DNA of 20,152 nucleotides from UBA11795 sp964652755. GTDB lineage: Bacteria > Chloroflexota > Dehalococcoidia > Lucifugimonadales > UBA826. Both the position numbers and the translations under genes were made by a program. Under the pieces are notes generated by a model. It made no database searches and was not told where the DNA came from. It saw only the letters and a program-made list of their open reading frames with translations. Positions 7,452 through 14,193 of the stretch are shown here, one piece after another; the first letter of the stretch is position 1; every line of letters starts with the position of its first letter. The stretch spans positions 1 to 20,152 of the forward strand of contig CAZZBP010000036.1 of NCBI GenBank assembly GCA_964652755.1, written 5' to 3'.

Positions 7452-8600
7452 GTGGATGCTGTAATTATCACCATTGGAACTGAGATTCTAATGGGCGAAT
7501 TGATCGACACCAACTCGGCCTATTTAGGAGACCAATTACCAAGAATTGGTATTAGGCTGAAAAAACTAGTGAGCGTAGGAGACAACCTAAAAGAAATTCG
7601 AGAAACTCTGGAATCAGAACTTGTGGCCGCCGATATCGTGTTAACAACAGGCGGCATGGGCCCCACATCCGATGACCTAACAAGAGAAGCGATTGCAGAG
7701 TTCTGCGGAGAAAAGCTATCCATTGATAGCGATCAATTGTCTATCCTAAAGAGAACCTTCAAGGCTCGAAACCAATTCATGCCAGACACAAACCTAAAAC
7801 AAGCATCTTTAATACCCTCAGCATCTGCAATACCTAACCCCAATGGGACGGCGCCTGGGTGGTTTGTAGAAAATCGAAGAAAAGTCATAATCGCCTTGCC
7901 AGGTCCACCGGTTGAACTTCAACACATGTGGCGCCACGACGTTTCCATTCGCCTAGATAAGATGTCTTCCGATGCCGTATATATAAGCAGAAACATCAAA
8001 ACTTTCGGTATATCTGAAGGCGAACTTGATCAAATATTTACACATTTATTCGGCAAGGAAAATCCGTTTCTAGGAATATATTCGAAACAGGACGGGATTC
8101 ATCTAAGAATAATTTCCAAAGCAAGCACCAGGGAAATGGCAAGAAATATGATTGAACCTTTGGAAGCCGAAATATGTGACAAACTTGGCAGTGCAGTTTG
8201 GGGATTTGATGATGATACCCCCGCCCAATTACTAATTGATGAACTACTAAAGCATGGAAAATCAATAAGTATAAGCGAAGGATTCACCAAAGGATTAATC
8301 TGTAGCAACCTGTCGGAAGCTACCGGAAATAACAATGTGGCCATAAAAGGGGTAATTACTAGCCCTGCGACGTTTCCAGAAAAGAGCCTTTCTACCTCAG
8401 AAAGTAAAAATGTGGTAACCCTAAATGTATCGGACGCTGCCCAGTCTGAAGAAAATGAAGAAATAACAATTCAGGCCAGTTGTGACAATAAAACAGATAT
8501 AACCTCATTATCCCATCGAAATAACAGTTTGAGAATGAGGCAACGGACAGCCAATCAAGCGATACTAGGTGCCCTCAGGCTTCTCAACAATCTACCTTGA
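7452..8600 (+). CDS. cinA: CinA-like protein with degenerate C-terminal domain
   Basis: 382 residues. The N-terminal molybdopterin-binding-like (COG1058) domain is well kept: ITIGTEILMGELIDTNS (6-22), TTGGMGPTSDD (65-75), NPNGTAPG (129-136) and LPGPPVE (149-155). In characterised CinA proteins this half is an ADP-ribose pyrophosphatase-type domain. The C-terminal part should be the NMN deamidase (PncC) domain. Where active enzymes have ESxTGG this protein has SEGFTKG (275-281), and the region with the later GIAGPGG motif is missing, leaving a polar, low-conservation stretch before a recognisable last helix (about 355-380). The amidase is probably inactive. GTG start at 7452 with GGAG five bases upstream. 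It follows the DUF4340 gene by 65 bases and may be co-transcribed. Confidence 0.88.
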   Translation: MDAVIITIGTEILMGELIDTNSAYLGDQLPRIGIRLKKLVSVGDNLKEIRETLESELVAADIVLTTGGMGPTSDDLTREAIAEFCGEKLSIDSDQLSILKRTFKARNQFMPDTNLKQASLIPSASAIPNPNGTAPGWFVENRRKVIIALPGPPVELQHMWRHDVSIRLDKMSSDAVYISRNIKTFGISEGELDQIFTHLFGKENPFLGIYSKQDGIHLRIISKASTREMARNMIEPLEAEICDKLGSAVWGFDDDTPAQLLIDELLKHGKSISISEGFTKGLICSNLSEATGNNNVAIKGVITSPATFPEKSLSTSESKNVVTLNVSDAAQSEENEEITIQASCDNKTDITSLSHRNNSLRMRQRTANQAILGALRLLNNLP

Positions 8601-8803
8601 CCAAAGCATAACTAATATAGATCTGCCAATTCCGTTAGAACGCTGTGTAATGTCACTGGAAAACGTTTTTCAAGTTAAATCAAAGGCATTAACTAAAAAA
8701 TGGCTCAACCTGAACAATCATTTATTCAGTAAATTAAGGATCAGTTCACATAAGCGAATCTTTTAAAAGGCCTCAATCCCAATATTTCCAAGTATAAGGA
8801 TGA

Positions 8804-8880
8804 TGGTCGGGGAGACAAGATTCGAACTTGCGACCCCCTGCACCCCATGCAGGTGCGCTACCAAGCTGCGCCACTCCCCG
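8804..8880 (-). tRNA. tRNA-Pro (anticodon GGG)
   Basis: Complete cloverleaf on the minus strand. Acceptor arms CGGGGAG (8874-8880) and CTCCCCG (8808-8814) pair fully. The D-arm has AGCTTGGTAGC, the anticodon stem CCTGC/GCAGG closes loop ATGGGGT with anticodon GGG, the T-loop is TTCGAAT, and the discriminator is A. The CCA end is encoded (8804-8806). C1-G72 and overall sequence match bacterial proline tRNAs. It stands alone between the CinA-like gene and the D-glutamate cyclase pair. Confidence 0.97.
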
Positions 8881-8894
8881 ACACTCGAGGAGTA

Positions 8895-8924
8895 AGAATA
8901 GCATAGCGAAAAGAAAGCTCACAA
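8895..8924 (-). promoter_or_regulatory. Putative promoter for tRNA-Pro
   Basis: Minus-strand TTGTGA (8919-8924) and TATTCT (8895-8900), spacer 18, the -10 box ending 14 bases before the tRNA 5' end. Good position, moderate consensus match. Confidence 0.35.
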
Positions 8925-9049
8925 GAAGATATTCTTCGCGGGCTCCACAGATAGAATGTCTCTAAAGGTATTGCGGTGTTATTTGAATGAAAGTGATCGA
9001 TTAATGATATAGTCAACCCGTTTACTTTATTCATTGTTCTAAATAAGGG

Positions 9050-9859
9050 TTGAGTGCAATCGTGACGACAGAAACTGATATTACAGTATCCCCGAGGGAG
9101 TTAAGGGAATCGATTAGGGAAGGAGGACTTGTCCGACCCACCTCCGGTATGGCTCCAGGATTCGTTCAAACTAACCTCGCAATACTACCTGAAAAAGTGG
9201 CTTTCGATTTCTTACTCTTTTGCCAACGCAATCCCAAACCATGCCCTCTTATCGAGGTACTAGAACCAGGCCAGATCGAAGCTAGTACCACTGCGCCTAA
9301 AAGTGACATCAGAACAGACGTTTCGATGTACAGAGTATACGAGTCAGGTGTGTTGGTTGACGAGATCCTAGATCTGTCAGAAATTTGGCGAGACGATTAT
9401 GTATCTTTTTTACTTGGATGCAGCTTTTCGTTTGAATCAGCTTTAATAAACAACGGGATTAAATTACCTCATTTTGAACAGGGTACAAATGTCTCCATGT
9501 ACGTAACCAATATACCAACTGTACCGGCCGGAGAATTCTCCGGCCCCATGGTTGTGTCCATGAGAGCAATCCCCCAAGAGAAAGTAGTTCGCGCGGTTCA
9601 GGTTACATCTAGATTTCCTAGTGTGCATGGTTCGCCTGTTCACGTAGGCAACCCAGAAGCCATAGGAATAAAGGATATTAGCAAACCAGACTTCGGAGAC
9701 CCTACAAAATTCAATCCTGGTGACGTGCCTGTATTTTGGGCTTGCGGAGTCACTCCTCAAAGCGTTGCAATGAGTTCCAAACCATCAATAATGGTGACTC
9801 ATTCACCGGGACATATGTTTATAACCGATATGAGGGACGAAGATTATTCAATTATTTAG
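9050..9859 (+). CDS. DUF1445 / UPF0317 family putative hydro-lyase (D-glutamate cyclase N-terminal-type domain)
   Basis: 269 residues, the normal length for the family. Family hallmarks: RPTSGMAPGFVQTNL near the start (29-43), LLGCSFSFE (121-129), MYVTNIPT (150-157), WACGVTPQ (230-237) and THSPGHMFITDM (250-261). The family is annotated as putative hydro-lyase; in vertebrate mitochondrial D-glutamate cyclase (DGLUCY), a DUF1445-type domain is fused to a DUF4392-type domain. The DUF4392 gene follows 9 bases downstream, so the two products probably act together on D-glutamate or a related 2-amino acid. Start shown is TTG 9050; GTG 9062 (in frame, four codons later) has a better distance to AGGG at 9046-9049 and may be the true start. 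Confidence 0.9.
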   Translation: MSAIVTTETDITVSPRELRESIREGGLVRPTSGMAPGFVQTNLAILPEKVAFDFLLFCQRNPKPCPLIEVLEPGQIEASTTAPKSDIRTDVSMYRVYESGVLVDEILDLSEIWRDDYVSFLLGCSFSFESALINNGIKLPHFEQGTNVSMYVTNIPTVPAGEFSGPMVVSMRAIPQEKVVRAVQVTSRFPSVHGSPVHVGNPEAIGIKDISKPDFGDPTKFNPGDVPVFWACGVTPQSVAMSSKPSIMVTHSPGHMFITDMRDEDYSII

Positions 9860-9868
9860 CAGGTTGCC

Positions 9869-10708
9869 ATGAATACCATTGAAGACATAATTCTCGATCA
9901 CGACATGAGAGGAATCTCAGAGTTGAGAAACCTTGTGCCACGGGATTTTTGCAAGAGATCGTCGGATTTAATTTTGAAGAACCCAGGCAAAATATTCATC
10001 ACGACTGGGTTTTATATCCTGACAGCGGGTGCGGCTGAGACTGATGGCCCACCTGGCGCGATTGCAATTGGTAATGCTCTTGAGAAACTTGGATATGAAG
10101 TTGTTTATATAACAGACGAATACGCCTTCGACCTGATGAGGGAGTGTAAATCCGAAAAATCCAGAGTAATAGATTTCCCAATAATGGATAAACCGGAAAG
10201 TGAGGAATATGCCTTAGAACTTCTATCCTTAGAGAATCCCTCAATTCTTTTGTCTATAGAAAGGTGCTCCGCAGCACAAGACGATAAGTACCGGAACATG
10301 AGGAATTTGGATATCACAGTAAATACAGCAAGGATAGATTTGCTCTTTGACATACATAAAACCACTATCGGGATTGGGGATGGAGGAAACGAAATTGGTA
10401 TGGGAAACGTCCTAGAGGGTGTAGATAAGTCAGACAAGCTAGTTTCATATCCAGCTGTATCCACAGTTAACGAGTTGATTATAAGTAGCGTATCTAACTG
10501 GGGTGGATATGGCCTAATAAGCTCATTATCTATGAGTACCGGGAACAACGTTCTACCGACAATCGATGAAGATATGCAAATGATCCGTAGAATAGTGGAT
10601 ATGGGAGCTGTAGACGGTTTCTCAGGCGAACAAACTTACAAAGTTGACGGTTTTGATCTCGAAGAGAACGCCCAGGTCCTACAAAGGCTTCACGACATTT
10701 TAGCTTGA
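9869..10708 (+). CDS. DUF4392 protein, D-glutamate cyclase-like
   Basis: 279 residues. Recognised by ITTGFYILTAGAAETDGPPG (44-63), the glycine-rich GIGDGGNEIGMGN (168-180) and the overall DUF4392 layout. This domain forms the C-terminal half of mammalian DGLUCY, which converts D-glutamate to 5-oxo-D-proline. ATG at 9869, nine bases after the DUF1445 stop, and a hairpin terminator lies 31 bases after its stop, so the two genes form a two-gene operon. Activity on D-glutamate is inferred from the fused homolog; another 2-amino or 2-hydroxy acid substrate is possible. Cytoplasmic; no signal peptide or helix. Confidence 0.9.
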   Translation: MNTIEDIILDHDMRGISELRNLVPRDFCKRSSDLILKNPGKIFITTGFYILTAGAAETDGPPGAIAIGNALEKLGYEVVYITDEYAFDLMRECKSEKSRVIDFPIMDKPESEEYALELLSLENPSILLSIERCSAAQDDKYRNMRNLDITVNTARIDLLFDIHKTTIGIGDGGNEIGMGNVLEGVDKSDKLVSYPAVSTVNELIISSVSNWGGYGLISSLSMSTGNNVLPTIDEDMQMIRRIVDMGAVDGFSGEQTYKVDGFDLEENAQVLQRLHDILA

Positions 10709-10739
10709 CTGTAAACAAAACTTTTCACTGAACATAAAC

Positions 10740-10757
10740 GGGCGCCCCAAGGCGCCC
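10740..10757. terminator. Hairpin terminator between convergent genes
   Basis: Perfect 7-bp GC stem GGGCGCC / GGCGCCC with loop CCAA, followed by ATTTATAG on the plus strand and GTTTATG on the minus strand. It sits between the stop of the D-glutamate cyclase pair and the stop of the oppositely oriented coiled-coil gene, so it can serve both directions, though the T-runs are short. Confidence 0.8.
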
Positions 10758-10785
10758 ATTTATAGAACCGCAGGTATTGCCACTA

Positions 10786-11262
10786 TTAGACCGAGACTCC
10801 GTTGCTGGGAGAGGACGCATTCTCTTCCGGGCGCAAGGTATCGATCCCTCTTCTGACTTGGCTCAGTACCTCAGCAAGTTTTTCTTCTAAGCCTGCCAAC
10901 ACTTCCGTAGAATACCTGTCGGCCCCTTCCCTTTGAGTGGCAGCTGAGGCTTCAGCATCATTTAAAAGCGAATAAGCTTTTCGCCGGGCATCTTGAACAA
11001 TACTCTGAGCTTCAGTAGTGGCATTTGCCGTTATCTCACCACCGCGTGAACTTGCCTCTTTAATTATTTCGGAGTCTGACACCCGTTCCTCATGAGCGAC
11101 CGAAGCGGCGCTGCTGAGTTGTTGAGCCGAACTCTCAGCCTCTTCACGCACCCTGTTCGCCTCAAGATAAGCCTGGCTGATAATGCTATCTTTCTGCATG
11201 ATGATAGCTTGAGCCTNNNNNNNNNNGGTTTCCAACTCGCTAAGAATCTCGTTTACATCCAT
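10786..11262 (-). CDS. Coiled-coil protein, DivIVA/SepF-neighbour-like, containing a 10-N gap
   Basis: Roughly 158 residues, almost all predicted long helix: alternating Ala, Glu, Gln and Arg with heptad-like spacing (for example EANRVREEAESSAQQ and DARRKAYSLLNDAEASA), ending in a disordered serine-rich tail. It resembles short DivIVA-like or ATP-synthase b-like coiled coils but has no diagnostic motif, so no function is assigned. ATG at 11262 with GGGAGGG nine bases upstream. Positions 11217-11226 are ten Ns; the reading frame stays open across them, but the real length and sequence of residues about 12-16 are unknown. It follows coaD by 36 bases and is probably the last gene of the rsmD-coaD transcript, ending at the shared terminator. 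Confidence 0.72.
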   Translation of the reverse strand: MDVNEILSELETXXXXAQAIIMQKDSIISQAYLEANRVREEAESSAQQLSSAASVAHEERVSDSEIIKEASSRGGEITANATTEAQSIVQDARRKAYSLLNDAEASAATQREGADRYSTEVLAGLEEKLAEVLSQVRRGIDTLRPEENASSPSNGVSV

Positions 11263-11298
11263 TGAAACTACCCTCCCATATCTCTCGTTTCTTAATTA

Positions 11299-11772
11299 CT
11301 AAAGTCTTTCTTTTAGTGCTTTGGCAATATGCGCTGGAACCAGGTTGTCGATACTAGCTCCCAATCTCGCTACTTCCTTGATCCTACTCGAATATATGAA
11401 CTGATGCTCCAGTGCACTCATCATGCATATCACATCTATATCCGGTGACAGGTTTCTCCACATAAGTGCCATCTCAAATTCCTGTTCGAAGTCAAATCCT
11501 GCCCGTAGCCCCCTAAGTATTACTTTAGCTCCCACCTCTCTAGCCACGTCTGGAGCAAGCCCAGTAAATGGAACTACTTCGACATTATCAATTCCGAATA
11601 ATGCGTCGCTAAAAAGTTTCACTCGCTCGTCTGTGTCAAACATTAAAGTTTTCGGAGGCGCCTCATAAACACCGATAACCACCTCGTCAAATAGTTTCGA
11701 CGCCCTATTAGCAACATCTACGTGCCCGTTGTGGGCTGGATCAAAACTGCCCGGATAAAATGCTTTAACCAC
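11299..11772 (-). CDS. coaD: Phosphopantetheine adenylyltransferase
   Basis: Catalyses the penultimate step of coenzyme A synthesis: ATP plus 4'-phosphopantetheine to dephospho-CoA. With the GTG start at 11772 the protein has 157 residues, like typical CoaD (about 160). Hallmarks: FYPGSFDPAHNGH with the nucleotidyltransferase HNGH (14-17), RGLRAGFDFEQE (87-98) and the ATP-binding YSSRIKE segment (127-133). GTG was chosen because GAGG lies six bases before it and the family starts just ahead of this beta-strand; an upstream start at 11808 would add 12 residues and overlap rsmD by 44 bases. The GTG start overlaps the end of rsmD by eight bases, the usual rsmD-coaD pairing. Confidence 0.95.
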   Translation of the reverse strand: MVKAFYPGSFDPAHNGHVDVANRASKLFDEVVIGVYEAPPKTLMFDTDERVKLFSDALFGIDNVEVVPFTGLAPDVAREVGAKVILRGLRAGFDFEQEFEMALMWRNLSPDIDVICMMSALEHQFIYSSRIKEVARLGASIDNLVPAHIAKALKERL

Positions 11773-12337
11773 CGACCACCTCATAAAATGAAACTTGTGA
11801 ATCTCCATATGTTTTCAGGTTGAACCGTGAAATTTCCCCGTACCGGTCTTCAAGAACCACACCCTTTTTATGCTCTGCAATTACTATTCCCGAAGGAGCT
11901 ACAAACCCTTCCTTAGCGACGTTTGTCATGAGAATCTCCCAATAATTAATTTCAAAGGGCGGATCCAGCATGACCAAGCCGTAAGTATCCTCGCATTTTG
12001 AAATGAACTTCACGCAATCTGCATGAGTTACTATGCACGAGTTCCCGATACCCAATTTATTAATATTTTCTTGAATTAATCTGTAGTTTTTACCACTCTT
12101 TTCGACGAAGTGAGCACTTTCAGCCCCTCGACTAATAGCTTCTAACCCAAGAGCACCGCTGCAAGCAAACAAGTCCAACGCTTTCTTCCCCTTCACCCCT
12201 TCCGAGCCGATTACGGAAAATATCGCAAGCTTTACCTTTTCAGTAGTAGGCCGAATACCTTGCCCAGAAGTTGGCGAAGTTACCCGTCTACCTCGAAGAA
12301 ATCCCCCTGAGATTCGAATAGTCAAATTCCGAAACAC
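11765..12337 (-). CDS. rsmD: 16S rRNA (guanine966-N2)-methyltransferase
   Basis: SAM-dependent enzyme that methylates G966 of 16S rRNA in the 30S subunit. 190 residues, the usual length. Motifs in order: ISGGFLRGRR (9-18), RPTTEKVK (29-36), SAM motif I DLFACSGALG (55-64, Cys where Gly is common), VEKS at the end of strand 2 and the catalytic DPPF (125-128, the NPPY-type motif). Start given is GTG at 12337, directly after AGGTGA, which is unusually close; TTG four codons later is an alternative. First gene of the rsmD-coaD-coiled-coil operon. Confidence 0.93.
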   Translation of the reverse strand: MFRNLTIRISGGFLRGRRVTSPTSGQGIRPTTEKVKLAIFSVIGSEGVKGKKALDLFACSGALGLEAISRGAESAHFVEKSGKNYRLIQENINKLGIGNSCIVTHADCVKFISKCEDTYGLVMLDPPFEINYWEILMTNVAKEGFVAPSGIVIAEHKKGVVLEDRYGEISRFNLKTYGDSQVSFYEVVGG

Positions 12338-12375
12338 TCACCTGTAAACGAAAGCCAAATATTGCCTACTGAGCG

Positions 12376-12403
12376 ATAGTAACAATAGGTCAAACTATGT
12401 AAA
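12376..12403 (-). promoter_or_regulatory. Putative promoter for rsmD-coaD operon
   Basis: Minus-strand TTTACA (12398-12403) and TACTAT (12376-12381), spacer 16 bases, about 38 bases before the rsmD start. TTGACC overlaps this stretch and could be an alternative -35 box. Confidence 0.3.
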
Positions 12404-12481
12404 AGAAGAATTCGTCCAGCATTCTGGGCAATTTCGGAAATTCTTGCTGACCGAAAGTTTTATATGTTTTAGATGCACAAT

Positions 12482-12510
12482 TTTACAAGGCAAAGTCTCA
12501 GAGATAGAAT
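12482..12510 (+). promoter_or_regulatory. Putative promoter for lysS
   Basis: TTTACA (12482-12487) and TAGAAT (12505-12510) with a 17-base spacer. It would give a lysS leader of about 145 bases containing the structured element at 12531-12612. Confidence 0.4.
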
Positions 12511-12530
12511 ATTGGCCCTATTAATTCCAG

Positions 12531-12612
12531 CCACCTATACGAGCTTGCATTGGCGGACCACGAGGTAGGTGGTAGTGTGGAAACAAGAACTCCTTCCAAA
12601 ACGTCCTACCTC
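12531..12612 (+). promoter_or_regulatory. Structured lysS leader with two mutually exclusive stems
   Basis: Part of the 325-base gene-free stretch 12338-12662. Stem A: CCACCTA (12531-12537) with TAGGTGG (12566-12572). Stem B: GAGGTAGG (12562-12569) with CCTACCTC (12605-12612). They share 12566-12569, so only one can form. An inner hairpin TGGAA/TTCCA (12578-12582 and 12594-12598) lies within stem B. The strand TAGGTGGTAGTGTGG faintly resembles the T-box sequence but lacks the ACCGCG core. No T-run follows, so any control would be translational or through another mechanism. The rest of the stretch holds only the two promoter candidates. Confidence 0.45.
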
Positions 12613-12662
12613 ACCTATCAAATCAATAACATAAATAACTTCTCCACAGTAAGAGGGTTAAA

Positions 12663-14138
12663 TTGTCCCAATCTGAACATGAATATTTTAGAGTACGTCA
12701 AGAAAAGGCTGATGCGCTAAGATCAAAAGGTCTGGATCCATATCCTGCTAGATTTAACAGGAGTCACACCAGCCTTCAGGCGGTATCTTTTTTCGAAGAA
12801 CGTGAAGAATCTCGCTCAGATGATCTAATCGAAGTATCTGTAGGTGGCCGAGTCATGGCTCGAAGAGGCATGGGCAAAGCAACCTTCCTAGATATATCTG
12901 ATGCTGACGGCCGTCTACAAGTAATGTTGCGTGGCGATGCTCTGGGGGAGAGGTATGATCTACTCAGCTATTTAGATATTGGAGATTGGTTAGGCGTGAA
13001 AGGGTCCCTGTTTAGGACCCGGACAGGTCAAATAACGTTACAGGCTTCTGAGTTCCAGATCATATGTAAGGCACTTAGACCTCTGCCTGAAAAATGGCAT
13101 GGCCTGACTGACGTAGAAACTAGATTCAGGCAAAAATACCTCGATCTCATAGCTAATGAAAACGCTGCAAAGGCTGCCCGCTCTAGAAGTCTTCTTGTCA
13201 CTACGATGAGACAATTTATGGAAAGCAAAGGTTTCATAGAAGTTGAAACACCCATCCTCGTACCGGTTGCAGCAGGAGGAATGGCACACCCATTTACCAC
13301 CCATCACAATGCACTTAATAGGTCTTTATATCTCAGAATTGCTACAGAGCTTCATTTAAAAAGGCTGATAGTAGGCGGGCTGGAAAAAGTCTATGAAATC
13401 GGAAGAGTCTTCAGAAACGAAGGTGTCGACCAGCAGCACAACCCTGAATTCACCACCATGGAAAGTTACGAGGCTTTTGCCGACTATAACGATGTTATGC
13501 AAATGGTAGAGCAAATTGTTTCAACTGCCTCAATCAGACTAAACGGCTCAATGAGTAGTCCGTTTGGTGGGATTGAATTGGATTTCACACCTCCCTGGCC
13601 AAGAATCGACCTTCGTCAAAAAATTATCGATGTCAGCGGTTTAGATTTCTTTGACCACGAAGATTCAGAATCTTTAGGAAAAGCTATGGGTCAAATCGGC
13701 ATAGATGTCAGCCAGCAAATAAGTTGGGGAGGGCTTCTCGACAAGTTGATATCTGAAAAGGTGGAACCTACTTTGGTTCAACCTTGTTTCCTTGTAGACT
13801 ACCCGATTGCAATGTCTCCATTGGCTAAGAGATCGGTGGGTGATCCACGAATTGTCGAGCGTTTTGAAGGCTTCGTATGCGGCATGGAAATATGTAACGC
13901 GTTCTCTGAACTCAACGACCCTATTGATCAAAGGACCCGTTTTGAGGAACAAGAGAGGTTACACTCAAAATACCAAGGGGAAGAAATGGACCGGTTAGAC
14001 GAAGATTTCCTTATAGCAATCGAACATGGAATGCCACCCACTGGTGGACTGGGAATTGGCATTGATAGACTGGCAATGATTCTCACTGACAATCCATCGA
14101 TTCGGGAAGTGATATTATTCCCGCAGCTTCGTAATTAG
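12663..14138 (+). CDS. lysS: Lysyl-tRNA synthetase, class II
   Basis: Charges tRNA-Lys in the cytoplasm. 491 residues, as usual for bacterial class II LysRS. N-terminal OB-fold anticodon-binding domain (about 57-135), motif 1 helix and strand around 183-200 (FIEVETPILVP), motif 2 with FRNEG (250-254) and HNPEFTTME (259-267), a lysine-pocket segment NAFSELNDP (412-420) and motif 3 GLGIGIDRL (462-470). Start TTG at 12663 with GAGGG five bases before it (12653-12657). It follows a leader that may form alternative stems and is divergent from rsmD. The amidohydrolase gene begins 55 bases after its stop. Confidence 0.97.
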   Translation: MSQSEHEYFRVRQEKADALRSKGLDPYPARFNRSHTSLQAVSFFEEREESRSDDLIEVSVGGRVMARRGMGKATFLDISDADGRLQVMLRGDALGERYDLLSYLDIGDWLGVKGSLFRTRTGQITLQASEFQIICKALRPLPEKWHGLTDVETRFRQKYLDLIANENAAKAARSRSLLVTTMRQFMESKGFIEVETPILVPVAAGGMAHPFTTHHNALNRSLYLRIATELHLKRLIVGGLEKVYEIGRVFRNEGVDQQHNPEFTTMESYEAFADYNDVMQMVEQIVSTASIRLNGSMSSPFGGIELDFTPPWPRIDLRQKIIDVSGLDFFDHEDSESLGKAMGQIGIDVSQQISWGGLLDKLISEKVEPTLVQPCFLVDYPIAMSPLAKRSVGDPRIVERFEGFVCGMEICNAFSELNDPIDQRTRFEEQERLHSKYQGEEMDRLDEDFLIAIEHGMPPTGGLGIGIDRLAMILTDNPSIREVILFPQLRN

Positions 14139-14193
14139 AGCCCAAACGAACCTCGCTTCCCTTAAACGTATCTAATAAAAGGATGCGGTAACA

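Noticed and set aside
8569..8766. Short plus-strand open frame after the CinA-like gene
   Set aside because: Begins inside the 3' end of that gene in another frame, has no ribosome binding site and no recognisable protein features. I treat 8601-8803 as non-coding with nothing else visible.
11299..11808. Longer coaD starting at 11808
   Set aside because: It would overlap rsmD by 44 bases and add 12 residues not expected in CoaD; GTG 11772 has a good ribosome binding site and gives the usual length.
12421..12432. Shared 12-mer ATTCTGGGCAAT as a regulon motif
   Set aside because: With about 20 kb of sequence several 12-mer coincidences are expected, so on its own it is not evidence.
12566..12580. 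A canonical T-box in front of lysS
   Set aside because: Only about 12 of 16 positions match with a gap, the invariant ACCGCG is missing, no stem I with a Lys specifier is clear and no terminator follows. Kept only as an unclassified structured leader.
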